A stretch of 64,000 nt of DNA from assembly GCA_030674915.1 (NCBI GenBank), contig JASXSV010000004.1:124001-188000 (forward strand). Direction: 5' to 3'. Below, piece after piece: positions 50,965 through 60,097 of this stretch. Position 1 is the first letter of the stretch; each line of letters begins with the position of its first letter. Origin of the DNA: Candidatus Endonucleibacter bathymodioli. GTDB taxonomy: Bacteria > Pseudomonadota > Gammaproteobacteria > Pseudomonadales > Endozoicomonadaceae. The translations under genes were made by a program, and so were the position numbers. Below the pieces are notes generated by a model that saw only the letters and a program-made list of their open reading frames with translations, was not told the origin of the DNA and ran no database searches.

Positions 50965-51130
50965 TAACATACTTTTCCGGCAAAAACTCAATCGGACTAA
51001 GCATGGCTAGCCAAGTATATCTTAATGATTGAGCGATATATGCGCAGCCTGATAACTCGCCACAGTTATCAAACGTAACGGTCTTACAGATATTTTTGCG
51101 AGGTCGTAGCATTTTTTTGATGACTCGGCG
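50965..51130 (-). pseudogene. IS30-like transposase remnant beside arm B
   Basis: Reading leftward, RRVIKKMLRPRKNICKTVTF continues DNCGELSGCAYIAQSL. This lines up with VTKAIITMLKPYQSDLLTITFDNGKEFAFHEKI of the IS30 transposase, including the second catalytic Asp. A stop precedes it and the PYSSWERG-NEN region that should follow is unrecognisable. It has the opposite orientation to the remnant at 48745. Confidence 0.6.
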
Positions 51131-51178
51131 TCATAAGCTCCAAGCTGACAGCACTTCAGTTCCAGGGAGATTGTTTTA

Positions 51179-51384
51179 TGGAATACTGCAGATAACCACC
51201 AATCCTACGCTCTGGAAATACGAGTATGCTGAAGGACTGAATCTGGCTCGTTAACCAGAGTCAGCTGTTTGTACGAGTTCCCCATGCGGTCACCTGGTTC
51301 GCTGTGTGAGAGCTGCATCCTATGAGCAGCTGATACTCAAATCAATTCCAAGTGTGTCGATCATTATGGAAACCTAAGCTTTAC
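51179..51384 (-). repeat. inverted arm B flanking the zinc-finger gene
   Basis: Reverse-complement partner of 48495-48704. On the minus strand it starts TAGGTTTCCATAATGATCGA, then CACACTTGGAATTGATTTGA, and ends GTAGGATTGGTGGTTATCTG. It is probably the end region of an old IS30-related element. Confidence 0.8.
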
Positions 51385-51474
51385 CCTAGGAGAGAAAATG
51401 ATTATCTGAAACAGGAAAAGCCAGCCCATGAAAATGGTGGCAACAACAGTCACCTAAAAGGTGACTGGCATAGG

Positions 51475-53106
51475 TTAGTCCTTATACGCCTTAGCAATAC
51501 TATCAACCAATTCTAAACAGTGATAGAACAACACATCTCCCTTTTCCGGCATTACATCAAGGATTTCTTTTACAGCTTTACCTGCTACAACTTTGATAAC
51601 TATAATTTTGTGTATTTTATCTTTGGACCCTGTCATATTAACTATTTTAAATATGACTGCTCTATAAAAGGCTATTATCGTACTCATCCTAACTTCATTC
51701 CTTTCCTTTTCATACTTTGCTTCTAAGTCTTTTGCGATTTTTTTATAAGTTAACCACCGTTGAACCCTAGAATTAGAACCTGACGATCCAACTGGCTTTT
51801 TTTTCCTCTCAGTTATATGTGCACCATATAATTTATGACATATTCCCCCCACAGAATTTTTATCTTTAAATTCAGGAATTCCCCTCTTTATCTCTGGTGG
51901 TTCAGTTAACTTATCATCAAAACATTCGCCCATTTCTAACTGTGCTACCAGTGACCTTACTCTCCCACTTACAACAAATTGTCCAATAATTACATCTTCA
52001 TCATTAGCATATTTATGGACCATAATAGACTTATCTTCCCCAGGGCTATCTTGCTGCATTTCTAATTCCTGAGCATGTAATATTTGTTCAAACATATCTA
52101 AAAACCATATTTTACTAGATTTGATTTTTAGATCATTCCATAATGTTTCCTCTTCGATTTGATCACATGTCTTTTCTTTTATTACTTGCAATTCATACTC
52201 TTTAACAAATGGGATAGCATTCTCATAATAATATGACCATAAGCTATTCAACTCAACTTTTGATTGTTTTAAACAATTAAAAGATTTTAGGTGAAATATA
52301 TATGTTTGATTACCTACCCACACATTTCCTACAGTCTCTAGTGATTTTATCTCAGGAAACCATAAGGCTAACGAGTATACGTTTTCACATGCATCCAATT
52401 CACTTTTTTCTCCATAACTGAGCATAGGACATATCTGAAGACTAGCCTTTGTTTCTTTAGACTCTAGAAAAAATGAAGCAATCTCAGAAAAAGAACTTAT
52501 TGTAAGTTGTTTTAATGAACAATACAAATTATCTTCTTTTTTTTCAAACTGACAAACATTTTTACCACCAAAACGATGCATATAGTCATAAAAGAAACAT
52601 ATGCTTGTGAAATTAGAGTGCGTCTGAGTATCCTCGTCTCTCTTAAATACTATACTATACACCGCCTCATGAAGATTATCCCACGAAACCTTACCTTTTC
52701 GATTGTCTTTTAGCTCCACTTTAAATGAATGTATATTTCGAGAAATCTCAGAAAACACAAAACTGTCTGGATGAAACATAATGGTAATACTTAAGCAATG
52801 ATAATGTTCCATAAATTGTGCTTTTGTAAGTTCACCATTTTTAAAAGCCCACAAAATGGTATTATAGGTCCCAACATTCATATAAGCAGAAGAGCTAGGA
52901 CCTTCTTTTTTCAAGCAGGTGAATTTTTCTCGATACCTCTTGTCTCTTGCTATATCAGACACGAAGCCTTTTTCACCATCGGTGAGATAGTGTTCTAAAT
53001 ATATAAACTGATAAGCTACTACAGGATTAATGACTGTAATACAAATAAAAAATAATACAACCACAAGTACTCTATTACCGCATGCCTTTAGATAGTTTTT
53101 CAACAC
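51475..53106 (-). CDS. secreted orphan protein, 543 aa
   Basis: Not recognised. The start is a GTG at 53106 (or the next codon, TTG) with GGAG a few bases upstream. Residues 1-31 are a signal peptide with a likely cut after NPVVA. The mature protein is Lys/Glu-rich, with several cysteines in its first two thirds (e.g. FTCLKKEG, KNVCQFEKKE, LQICPMLSYG). The C-terminal ~130 residues are basic and helical (YKKIAKDLEAKYEKERNEVR). No catalytic motif is apparent. It lies beyond arm B of the zinc-finger locus and converges with that gene. A role in host interaction is only inference from export and lack of relatives. Confidence 0.7.
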   Translation of the reverse strand: MLKNYLKACGNRVLVVVLFFICITVINPVVAYQFIYLEHYLTDGEKGFVSDIARDKRYREKFTCLKKEGPSSSAYMNVGTYNTILWAFKNGELTKAQFMEHYHCLSITIMFHPDSFVFSEISRNIHSFKVELKDNRKGKVSWDNLHEAVYSIVFKRDEDTQTHSNFTSICFFYDYMHRFGGKNVCQFEKKEDNLYCSLKQLTISSFSEIASFFLESKETKASLQICPMLSYGEKSELDACENVYSLALWFPEIKSLETVGNVWVGNQTYIFHLKSFNCLKQSKVELNSLWSYYYENAIPFVKEYELQVIKEKTCDQIEEETLWNDLKIKSSKIWFLDMFEQILHAQELEMQQDSPGEDKSIMVHKYANDEDVIIGQFVVSGRVRSLVAQLEMGECFDDKLTEPPEIKRGIPEFKDKNSVGGICHKLYGAHITERKKKPVGSSGSNSRVQRWLTYKKIAKDLEAKYEKERNEVRMSTIIAFYRAVIFKIVNMTGSKDKIHKIIVIKVVAGKAVKEILDVMPEKGDVLFYHCLELVDSIAKAYKD

Positions 53107-53657
53107 AATACTCCATAAGATAAAATATATGCACTATGAAACACAGCTAGCAGCCAAGCTATTGGCACCACCGGGTAGTTAATGTCTTTCGCACCATACT
53201 ATTAGTTGATTATATCCATGCACGTGTTCTGGTCAAAAAAACTAGACACATTGATTTTCTAAATTATCGTACTAAACCGGAGATAAAACATTATTAGAGG
53301 ATGTAACAGATCTAGGTTATAATGCTTAATGTAAGCTCCAACATCATATTTAGCGAGTTGGCTGCCGAAGGTTGCAAAACATCACCACCTCACTACAAAT
53401 AACGCTTTAGTAATTTGATACAACCTCACACGCTCAAAGGAAATTGGTATAAATACCGTAAAGGGGTGCCGGTTCTCTGGCTCAAAAGAAGCATATCATA
53501 GGTCAATCTAGCGGTCTTTCCAAAATAATTAAAATACAAGTAGGCGACAAGAGAGCCCCACCTTTTTTGCATTTTAAATGTTCAACGGTACACCACAAAA
53601 CAAGAAATAATCCCGTATACTCACTAATGTTCCTATGAGTGGTAGAGACTTATTTAC
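53107..53657. other. gap with one dispersed repeat
   Basis: No gene visible. A reverse copy of the dispersed repeat lies at 53423-53456 (ACCTCACACGCTCAAAGGAA then ATTGGTATAAAT). Confidence 0.5.
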
Positions 53658-54671
53658 ATGACAAAAAAGATATACGTTGCTTATACCGGTGGAACTATCG
53701 GTATGCAGCCAAGCAGTTCTGGCTATGCTCCAGCGTGCAACCTTACAGCACTACTCCATAAAGCAATACCCAAAGCAGTAATGAATAGCTTACCTCAATT
53801 TCATCTATTTGAGTACGAACAATTGGTGGACTCAAGCAACATCCTACCAGATAACTGGAGGCAAATGGCCATAGATATTGCCAACCATTATGAACCGTAC
53901 GATGGCTTTGTAATACTCCATGGCACTGATACCATGGCTTATTCATGTTCAATGTTATCGTTCATGCTAAGCAACCTACAAAAACCAGTTATATTTACCG
54001 GCTCGCAGATACCTCTGTGTGAACCAAACTCAGATGGCCTGACAAATTTTATTGGTGCTCTATCTGCTGCAAGTGATGAACGACTCAAAGAAGTGTGTCT
54101 GTATTTCAATAATCGACTATTTCGGGGAAATCGTAGCCGCAAACAAAGCTCCGATGACCTTGATGCTTTTGACAGCCCTAACTACCCACTGCTAGGCCAC
54201 ACAGAGATTAATATTGAACTGAATGAATCATTATTATGGAAGCCAACAGGACCTGAAAACTTTCAGCTAGCCTGTGATACCGAATCCCACGTACTACCTC
54301 TTTGTCTGTTTCCCGGAATCAGCGCCGACTGGCTGAAAATAGCTTTAAACCAACCCTACTCTGCTTTTATCCTAAAAACTTACGGTACAGGGAATGGTCC
54401 AGATCAGGATATAAAACTACTTAATGTACTGTCCAATACCATAGAGCAAGGCAAGATTATCGTTAATCAAACCCAGTGCCGCAGTGGTAGCGTACAACAG
54501 AACCACTATGCTGCAGGTTCTGCCTTTGCCAAGGCGGGGCTGCTAAGCGGTTATGACTCAACACCAGAAGCGCTATTTTGTAAACTACACCATCTGTTTT
54601 CTACAAACCTACCGCCAGAACAAATTAGAACACTACTTCATACCAATATTTCTGGAGAATTAACACTTTGA
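53658..54671 (+). CDS. ansA: type I (cytoplasmic) L-asparaginase
   Basis: 337 aa, the AnsA length, with no signal peptide, which argues for the cytoplasmic low-affinity enzyme. Active-site motifs: the N-terminal Thr in VAYTGGTIGMQ and the Thr-Asp-Lys-type box FVILHGTDTMAYS. It hydrolyses asparagine to aspartate and ammonia. Further family matches are KPVIFTGSQIPLCEPNSDG and NQTQCRSGSVQQNHYAAG. The stop lies inside a short 9-bp repeat (ACTTTGAGG) at 54664-54700. It converges with ung. Confidence 0.95.
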   Translation: MTKKIYVAYTGGTIGMQPSSSGYAPACNLTALLHKAIPKAVMNSLPQFHLFEYEQLVDSSNILPDNWRQMAIDIANHYEPYDGFVILHGTDTMAYSCSMLSFMLSNLQKPVIFTGSQIPLCEPNSDGLTNFIGALSAASDERLKEVCLYFNNRLFRGNRSRKQSSDDLDAFDSPNYPLLGHTEINIELNESLLWKPTGPENFQLACDTESHVLPLCLFPGISADWLKIALNQPYSAFILKTYGTGNGPDQDIKLLNVLSNTIEQGKIIVNQTQCRSGSVQQNHYAAGSAFAKAGLLSGYDSTPEALFCKLHHLFSTNLPPEQIRTLLHTNISGELTL

Positions 54672-54717
54672 GGACTTTGAGGACTTTGAGGCCTTTGAAA
54701 GATTGGCATGAGCAACG

Positions 54718-54747
54718 ATATACCAGTTACCATTTAAGCTGAACTCA
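54718..54747 (+). repeat. dispersed intergenic repeat, forward copy
   Basis: GATATACCAGTTACCATTTA followed by AGCTGAACTC, in the 130-bp gap between the convergent ansA and ung genes. Confidence 0.55.
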
Positions 54748-54800
54748 ACCAACAATATCACACCTTTATAGGGGAATTGGTATGATTTTACACTAAAAAA

Positions 54801-55469
54801 TCACCAAACTATCGGCTCTACTCCGTTACTCCGGAGATAGCCGTTTATTTTAGAAAACGGTTTACTACCGAAAAAACCCCTATAGGCAGACAAGGGTGAT
54901 GGGTGCGCTGACTTCAATACCAAATGCACAGTCTGATCAACAAACTCACCTTTTTTCTGTGCGTAACTTCCCCAAAGCACAAATACCAAATTTTCTTTAT
55001 GGCTATTAAGCTCAGCCACGATCTTATCTGTAAACTGCTCCCATCCTTTGCTTTGATGTGAACCCGCCTGTTTATGTTCAACGGTCAATACACTATTCAA
55101 TAATAAAACTCCCTGCTTGGCCCATCGCTCGAGAAAACCATTATTGGCCGGAGCAATACCAAGATCATCTTTGAGCTCTTTATATATATTATTCAGTGAG
55201 GAGGGTATTTTCACATTCGGCTTCACAGAAAAACAAAGACCATCAGCCTGACCAAACCCATGGTAAGGATCCTGACCTAAAATAACTACTTTAACTTGCT
55301 CAAAAGGTACTAAATCAAGCGCCCGAAAATACTCACTAACCTGTGGGTATATTACCTTCCCTAACTTCTTTTCCTTAGCCAAAAACATACTGAGCCGTTT
55401 CATATACTCTTTGTTAAATTCATCCTGAATATAGGTTTTCCACGACGCATCAAGACTAATATTCAGCAT
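54801..55469 (-). CDS. ung: uracil-DNA glycosylase, family 1
   Basis: 222 aa. It has the water-activating motif VVILGQDPYHGFGQADGLCF and the minor-groove loop SAHPSPLSAYRGFFGSKPF, plus GVLLLNSVLTVEHKQAGSH. It removes uracil from DNA at the start of base-excision repair, in the cytoplasm. The ATG follows AAAGGG at good spacing. No operon partner is present. Confidence 0.97.
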   Translation of the reverse strand: MLNISLDASWKTYIQDEFNKEYMKRLSMFLAKEKKLGKVIYPQVSEYFRALDLVPFEQVKVVILGQDPYHGFGQADGLCFSVKPNVKIPSSLNNIYKELKDDLGIAPANNGFLERWAKQGVLLLNSVLTVEHKQAGSHQSKGWEQFTDKIVAELNSHKENLVFVLWGSYAQKKGEFVDQTVHLVLKSAHPSPLSAYRGFFGSKPFSKINGYLRSNGVEPIVW

Positions 55470-55633
55470 ATTATTTTACCCTTTACTGCTAAAAAACGAA
55501 CTACAAATGCTTGCCAAAAGATTACACCTGCTCTCACCGTATACCGCCAACTTATTAGCCGCCACTTCCATCATAACGGCTTTGTTTATTAATTTTGCGA
55601 ATGCACCAATTCCCCTTGAGGATGTGAGATATT

Positions 55634-55668
55634 GACTACTCTAACCTTCAAGGATAACAGGTATAGCT
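55634..55668 (-). repeat. dispersed intergenic repeat, reverse copy
   Basis: GACTACTCTAACCTTCAAGG followed by ATAACAGGTATAGC. Immediately before it, 55607-55633 holds a forward half (ACCAATTCCCCTTGAGGATG then TGAGATA), so two copies face each other and could pair as a hairpin. Confidence 0.65.
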
Positions 55669-55780
55669 GTTCGAATCAGGTTTCCCATGGTGGTATTTAG
55701 ATTAGCCCAATAGGGTCAATGAGGTAAGCAAACATACCGATTACTCCCTCATCTTTCAAAAAGAACCAATAAAAGCTGCT

Positions 55781-56923
55781 TTAGCCCCTATAATAATGTT
55801 TCTCAATGAATGGCATTTTGCTAACAGTCATAGGCACTTGCTTGCCACGAACAATAGCATAAACTTCTGTTTCCAGTACAGCATAGGCAGTGAGTATATA
55901 TGCCATAGCCACAGGTGTATCTACGGTTGGACCGAAGGTACCAGATGTTACTGTACCAATATTTTCACCTTCTTTATTAACTAGTTCCGCACCTTCTCGA
56001 ACCGGAACTTTGCTGGAACCAATCAGACCAATCCGTTTTCTGATTATATCTTTTGTTTCCATTTGCTTAAAAATTACGTCTGCACCGAGGAAGCCTCCAG
56101 CCCTCACACCACCAGGCCTTCTATTCTTACTAATTGCCCAGGCAAGATTACTTTCAATAGGCGTCGTCTCCTGGCTAATATCATGGCCATAAAGGCACAT
56201 ACCAGCTTCCAAGCGCAGAGAATCTCTAGCACCGAGACCAATCATTTCTACTTCGGGCTGTGCTAATATTTTCTGAGCGAGTGTAATGGCCTGTTTGCTA
56301 GGAATGGATATTTCAAATCCATCTTCACCCGTATAACCAGATCGGCTTATTATGCACTCAACGCCCGCAATGTTAAGTTTTTTTGCATCCATAAACACCA
56401 TATTACTAACTTCTGGAGCAATATTAGCTAAAGCCATTGCTGCTTTCGGTCCTTGAAGAGCTAGCAATGCCCTATCATCAAGGATATCCATAACTGTATC
56501 ATCACTTAAATTAGCCTTGATATGGGCAATATCTTGATCTTTACAAGCACCATTGACAACAAGGTATAAGAGGTTGTTTTTATTAGATATTGCAAAACGG
56601 CTAACCATTAGATCATCAATAATTCCACCTTTATTATTAGTGAATAAAGCATAACTTTGCCTTCCTTCTTGCAAATCAACAATATCTATAGGAACAAGTT
56701 TTTCAAGATCGGTCGCAGCGTTTGGGCCTGTAAGGGTAAGCTGCCCCATGTGGGATACATCAAAAAGTCCTGCCTGTGCTCGAGTATGCAAATGCTCTTT
56801 TTTGACACCAGATGAGTATTGAATAGGCATACTATAACCAGCAAAGGGAGCCATTTTTGCACCCTCCGTCACGTGAAGGTCGTATAGCGGTGTTTGTTTT
56901 AATGTGCTTAATTCGGATGGCAT
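55781..56923 (-). CDS. gcvT: aminomethyltransferase, glycine cleavage T protein
   Basis: 380 aa. Motifs: TPLYDLHVTEGAKMAPFAGY, GLFDVSHMGQLTLTGP, LALQGPKAA, ISRSGYTGEDGFEISIP and SLRLEAGMCLYGHDI. It transfers the aminomethyl carbon from the H-protein lipoyl arm to tetrahydrofolate. GGGAG precedes the ATG. gcvH and gcvP, the usual partners, are not adjacent. No glycine riboswitch is visible in the upstream gap, which holds copies of the dispersed repeat instead. Confidence 0.96.
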   Translation of the reverse strand: MPSELSTLKQTPLYDLHVTEGAKMAPFAGYSMPIQYSSGVKKEHLHTRAQAGLFDVSHMGQLTLTGPNAATDLEKLVPIDIVDLQEGRQSYALFTNNKGGIIDDLMVSRFAISNKNNLLYLVVNGACKDQDIAHIKANLSDDTVMDILDDRALLALQGPKAAMALANIAPEVSNMVFMDAKKLNIAGVECIISRSGYTGEDGFEISIPSKQAITLAQKILAQPEVEMIGLGARDSLRLEAGMCLYGHDISQETTPIESNLAWAISKNRRPGGVRAGGFLGADVIFKQMETKDIIRKRIGLIGSSKVPVREGAELVNKEGENIGTVTSGTFGPTVDTPVAMAYILTAYAVLETEVYAIVRGKQVPMTVSKMPFIEKHYYRG

Positions 56924-58215
56924 TATAATCTCCCTTTAAATACCACAACCTCAGATTGATCTATCCCCATTACCATTAAAGGCGTAAGAACAGTCAACAA
57001 CCCATCACCATCAATGTGCATGGGGATACAACTTAAACTAGTACTAAACTTTTATGACCTTTACTCTGATGCTTCCAACATCAAACTGGTGAGACCCTAT
57101 GACTACAGCTACCATAGTGGCAAAGGACAACCTATAATCCATCTTTGTATGCACCCTCCGACAAACAGGATAAGGCATATACAGTTTTGCGTTATCAATA
57201 TAAAAATGAGAAGAAGTATCTGCTCATTACTGATTACTGTTTGTGAACAGCGCCATCAAAAATTCTTTTAATAAGACACTGGTTAATTACTAGGATACGT
57301 AGAAACCGACCCAAAGAGCAACAAAAAAATATATCAACCCAAGGATAACTGATATCAAACTAACCAAAGAGCACATAGAGAAAGTCATGCAAAGAGGTGG
57401 TTGACTGTTCTTACTTTGGCTGCATGCACTCTGTATAAAAAAATAAAAAAACCTGATCCCATATCATTGATCTTGCGTTAACTGCAAGTATTGTCTGATT
57501 GCGTACTTACTCCTGACTTCTATATCAGATATGATGGCTACAAAAGGCACTAGCACCAGAGCCTCAACCATTACAGGAGTGTCTTTTATTGTGGAAATCC
57601 AAAATTCAATTTTCTCACAGTTTTCTCACAATTTACTTTATCGACTTCCATCATCAACTAATGCTACTATCTGCCGTGGTGTATACCAGTGACCATTGAA
57701 ACCATGTATAAGGGAGGACAAACTAGCGAAGTCTCAAACCCTATGAGTAGTAGCTGTTTGGTGGTGAACTGGTACAGTTAACAACCTAACACATTCAATG
57801 GTAACCTAGCGCATAGTGCCGACACAAAAAAGTAGTAGTGTAACCTTATCATTCTAAAATATGGATAGAAGGACGGTAGTGTAGCTTAATATGTGCGTAA
57901 AACGCATAAAACACCAGTATTATCACTGGCCTCAGACTTCATCTTGACCCCGTAAACATAGTGCTTTTGAAATTTACAGGTATGCTGAACCCAGGAGTTT
58001 AACAATTATAGATTGTGATCCAATTAATAAAGTTAAACCTTGAACAACCTCTTCTTTTGTCAATACAACAGAAGTACATCCCAATCCTGTTTTTTTGCAA
58101 GGATGTTATTATACACCCTTAATTGTAAGATTAATTTCACCAGAGAGAACATCGATTCTTATAACAATGTTGTCCCTTAGCTTCTAAATGGAAAAACCTA
58201 GTAAGAAAAAATGAA
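56924..58215. other. 1.3-kb gap with several dispersed repeats
   Basis: No supported gene. Repeat copies lie at 56961-56998 (CTATCCCCATTACCATTAAA then GGCGTAAGAACAGTCAAC), 57681-57706 (GTATACCAGTGACCATTGAA) and about 57780-57810 (reverse, CACATTCAATGGTAAC). No tRNA or other RNA gene could be folded by eye. Confidence 0.55.
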
Positions 58216-58851
58216 ATGAGAATTAAAGGAAAAATAACATCTTGGAAAGGTGATAAAGGTTTTGGATTCATCACTCCTAATGGTGGAGGACAACAAGTTT
58301 TTGTCCATATCAAAGCCTTCAATAGAATGGGGAAAACACCTGCTATTAATCAATTAGTTACCTATTCCCGTTCCTCAGATAAACAAGGTAGACCTTGCGC
58401 TGAAGATGTAACTAGAGCCGGTGAGTTGCTATCAAAAAATACGAAAAAGAAAAACAGTTCTTTTACTTTTATTATCCCAATCTTATTTGTTGTTTTTGTA
58501 GGTATTTCTGCATTTACAAATAATATAGAACTTGTAGTATTACCATTTTATATAGTAATTAATCTACTTACCTTTGTCCTGTATGCAGTAGATAAATCAA
58601 CGGCACAAAATGGTTCCTGGCGAATAAAGGAAAGTACTTTGCATTTATTTTCACTGATTGGTGGCTGGTCAGGAGCAATGATTGCTCAACAAACACTACG
58701 ACATAAATCAAAAAAACAAAATTTCAGGGCTGTATTCTGGGTTACAGTTATCTTAAATATTGGTGCATTTATTTGGCTACATACTTCTGAAGGCGGAGCA
58801 ATAAAGACGTTCCAATCCTCCCTATTCAGTCACATAGATTGGCTCGGATGA
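58216..58851 (+). CDS. cold-shock domain plus DUF1294 membrane protein
   Basis: 211 aa. Residues 1-70 are a cold-shock OB-fold with RNP-like motifs (WKGDKGFGFITPNGGG and QVFVHIKAF). Residues ~80-125 hold two membrane segments and the rest is DUF1294 (VLYAVDKSTAQNGSWRIKE, LHLFSLIGGWSGAMIAQQTL, RHKSKKQNFRAVFW) with more membrane segments. This domain fusion is a known family; nucleic-acid binding tethered to the inner membrane is likely, the job is unknown. It is followed by a fragment of more GC-rich sequence and an IS30 copy, marking the edge of the restriction island. Confidence 0.88.
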   Translation: MRIKGKITSWKGDKGFGFITPNGGGQQVFVHIKAFNRMGKTPAINQLVTYSRSSDKQGRPCAEDVTRAGELLSKNTKKKNSSFTFIIPILFVVFVGISAFTNNIELVVLPFYIVINLLTFVLYAVDKSTAQNGSWRIKESTLHLFSLIGGWSGAMIAQQTLRHKSKKQNFRAVFWVTVILNIGAFIWLHTSEGGAIKTFQSSLFSHIDWLG

Positions 58852-58961
58852 CCGCGCGTTTATGAAGGGTATTGATGCCAGCTATTACTATGAAGGCTAT
58901 AGCCAGTTCAAGACGGAGGAACTGTAGACTGTAGCCATGGATATTTTTAAACCACAGAATA

Positions 58962-59016
58962 CACTAAATACACGGAAAAAAGAAAAAACATTTCTGTGTT
59001 TTCCGTGTATTTAGTG
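58962..59016. repeat. 18-bp perfect inverted repeat next to IS30
   Basis: CACTAAATACACGGAAAA (58962-58979) and its exact complement TTTTCCGTGTATTTAGTG (58999-59016) enclose a 19-nt loop. The IS30 end begins 7 bp later. It could act as a bidirectional terminator or be a REP-like element. Confidence 0.85.
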
Positions 59017-59023
59017 CTTCGCG

Positions 59024-60097
59024 GATTTTAGTCATAAGTGCGCCCTTAAAATTTATGCAGCTAACGCCATTTCACTATAAATCTCATCAGGTGTTTTAAA
59101 GTCTAACAATTTTCTTGGTCTTTGGTTTAGTCGGTTTTGTATATCTAAAATTTCTTTGTCAGTGACATTATCCAAAGATTGGCTTTTGGGCAAATATTGT
59201 CTTATCAAACCATTATGATTTTCATTCAAACCTCGTTCCCACGAGGAGTAAGGGTGAGCAAAATAGGTATCTACGTTAAGCTTTTTCTTGATTTTTTCAT
59301 GAAAGGCGAACTCCTTTCCGTTATCAAATGTGATCGTGAGTAAGTCTGATTGGTAAGGCTTGAGCATCGTTATAATTGCTTTCGTCACCACGTCAGCGTG
59401 CTTTGAAGGAACACGTTTTACCAAATTTAATTTACTCACTCTTTCCGTTAATGTAACCAGTACACCCTTGTGTCTTTTGCCAATTACAGTGTCTGCTTCC
59501 CAATCGCCTAAACGTATTTTTTGATCCACAATTCCAGGTCGATCATCAATGCTAACACGGTTTCGGATCTGGCCTCGTGCATCGGGCTTTCCTGTTCTTT
59601 GCTTATACTTCTTGTGCCGAAGATGTTGATACAAGCAACCACCCTCAGCTTTGTCCTCTCGAATAAACTGGTAAATCGTAGAGGGACATACAGAAGGTTG
59701 ATTATCTCGTTTAAGGCGTCCTTGTATTTGCTCAGGGCTCCACTGCTTACTTAGTCTGTCAGTAATTTTATCTTTCAGTTCAGCTACCATCTTGGTCGCT
59801 TTGGGTTTCTGTTGATGACGTTCCTGCGCAAAATTATGTGCTTGCTTCGGGCGATAACCTCTAGCCCCTGTATTTCTAGCCAACTCTCTTTTGACCGTAC
59901 TCAAATCACGCCCTAAGTCTTGGGCGATAATTTCATTTGAAACTCCTGCTTTTTCCTCTGACCAAATCTGGTATCTTTCTTCTTGAGTCAGGTGGGTATA
60001 ACGCTTATTCATAAGTGGTCTTACATTGGTTTTTGGTCGAACCGTGAGTGTACCCTCTGGCTCAACTTTTTCAATATGGCGCACTTATGACTAAAAT
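59024..60097 (-). mobile_element. IS30-family element, copy 3 (intact)
   Basis: The ends are GATTTTAGTCATAAGTGCGC and its inverse, with the transposase reading leftward. Flanks are TCGCG on the left (59019-59023) and CCGCG on the right (60098-60102), alike only over CGCG. The element truncates the hsdR remnant on its right. Because the sequence to its left is not hsdR, a deletion next to the element is likely. Confidence 0.92.
59053..60012 (-). CDS. IS30-family transposase, intact
   Basis: 319 aa from the methionine in MNKRYTHLTQEERYQIW; the frame is open for another 24 codons upstream to 60084, into the terminal repeat. The N-terminal helix-turn-helix (GVSNEIIAQDLGRDLSTVKREL) binds the ends. 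The DDE core is complete: GDWEADTVIGKRHKG, LLTITFDNGKEFAFHEK and YSSWERGLNENHNGLIRQYLP. It is the only unbroken transposase gene in the window and could act on the two defective copies at 3.7 and 10.5 kb. Confidence 0.94.
   Translation of the reverse strand: MNKRYTHLTQEERYQIWSEEKAGVSNEIIAQDLGRDLSTVKRELARNTGARGYRPKQAHNFAQERHQQKPKATKMVAELKDKITDRLSKQWSPEQIQGRLKRDNQPSVCPSTIYQFIREDKAEGGCLYQHLRHKKYKQRTGKPDARGQIRNRVSIDDRPGIVDQKIRLGDWEADTVIGKRHKGVLVTLTERVSKLNLVKRVPSKHADVVTKAIITMLKPYQSDLLTITFDNGKEFAFHEKIKKKLNVDTYFAHPYSSWERGLNENHNGLIRQYLPKSQSLDNVTDKEILDIQNRLNQRPRKLLDFKTPDEIYSEMALAA

Noticed and set aside
56924..57010. Glycine riboswitch upstream of gcvT
   Set aside because: None of the conserved tandem-aptamer sequence is present; the segment holds a dispersed repeat instead.
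57014..57271. 85-codon frame in the gap upstream of gcvT
   Set aside because: No recognisable motif or ribosome site, and it starts next to a dispersed repeat.
58846..58929. Fragment encoding FMKGIDASYYYEGYSQFK before a stop
   Set aside because: Looks like the end of a gene from the GC-richer island, but too short to assign to a family, so it was not listed as a gene.
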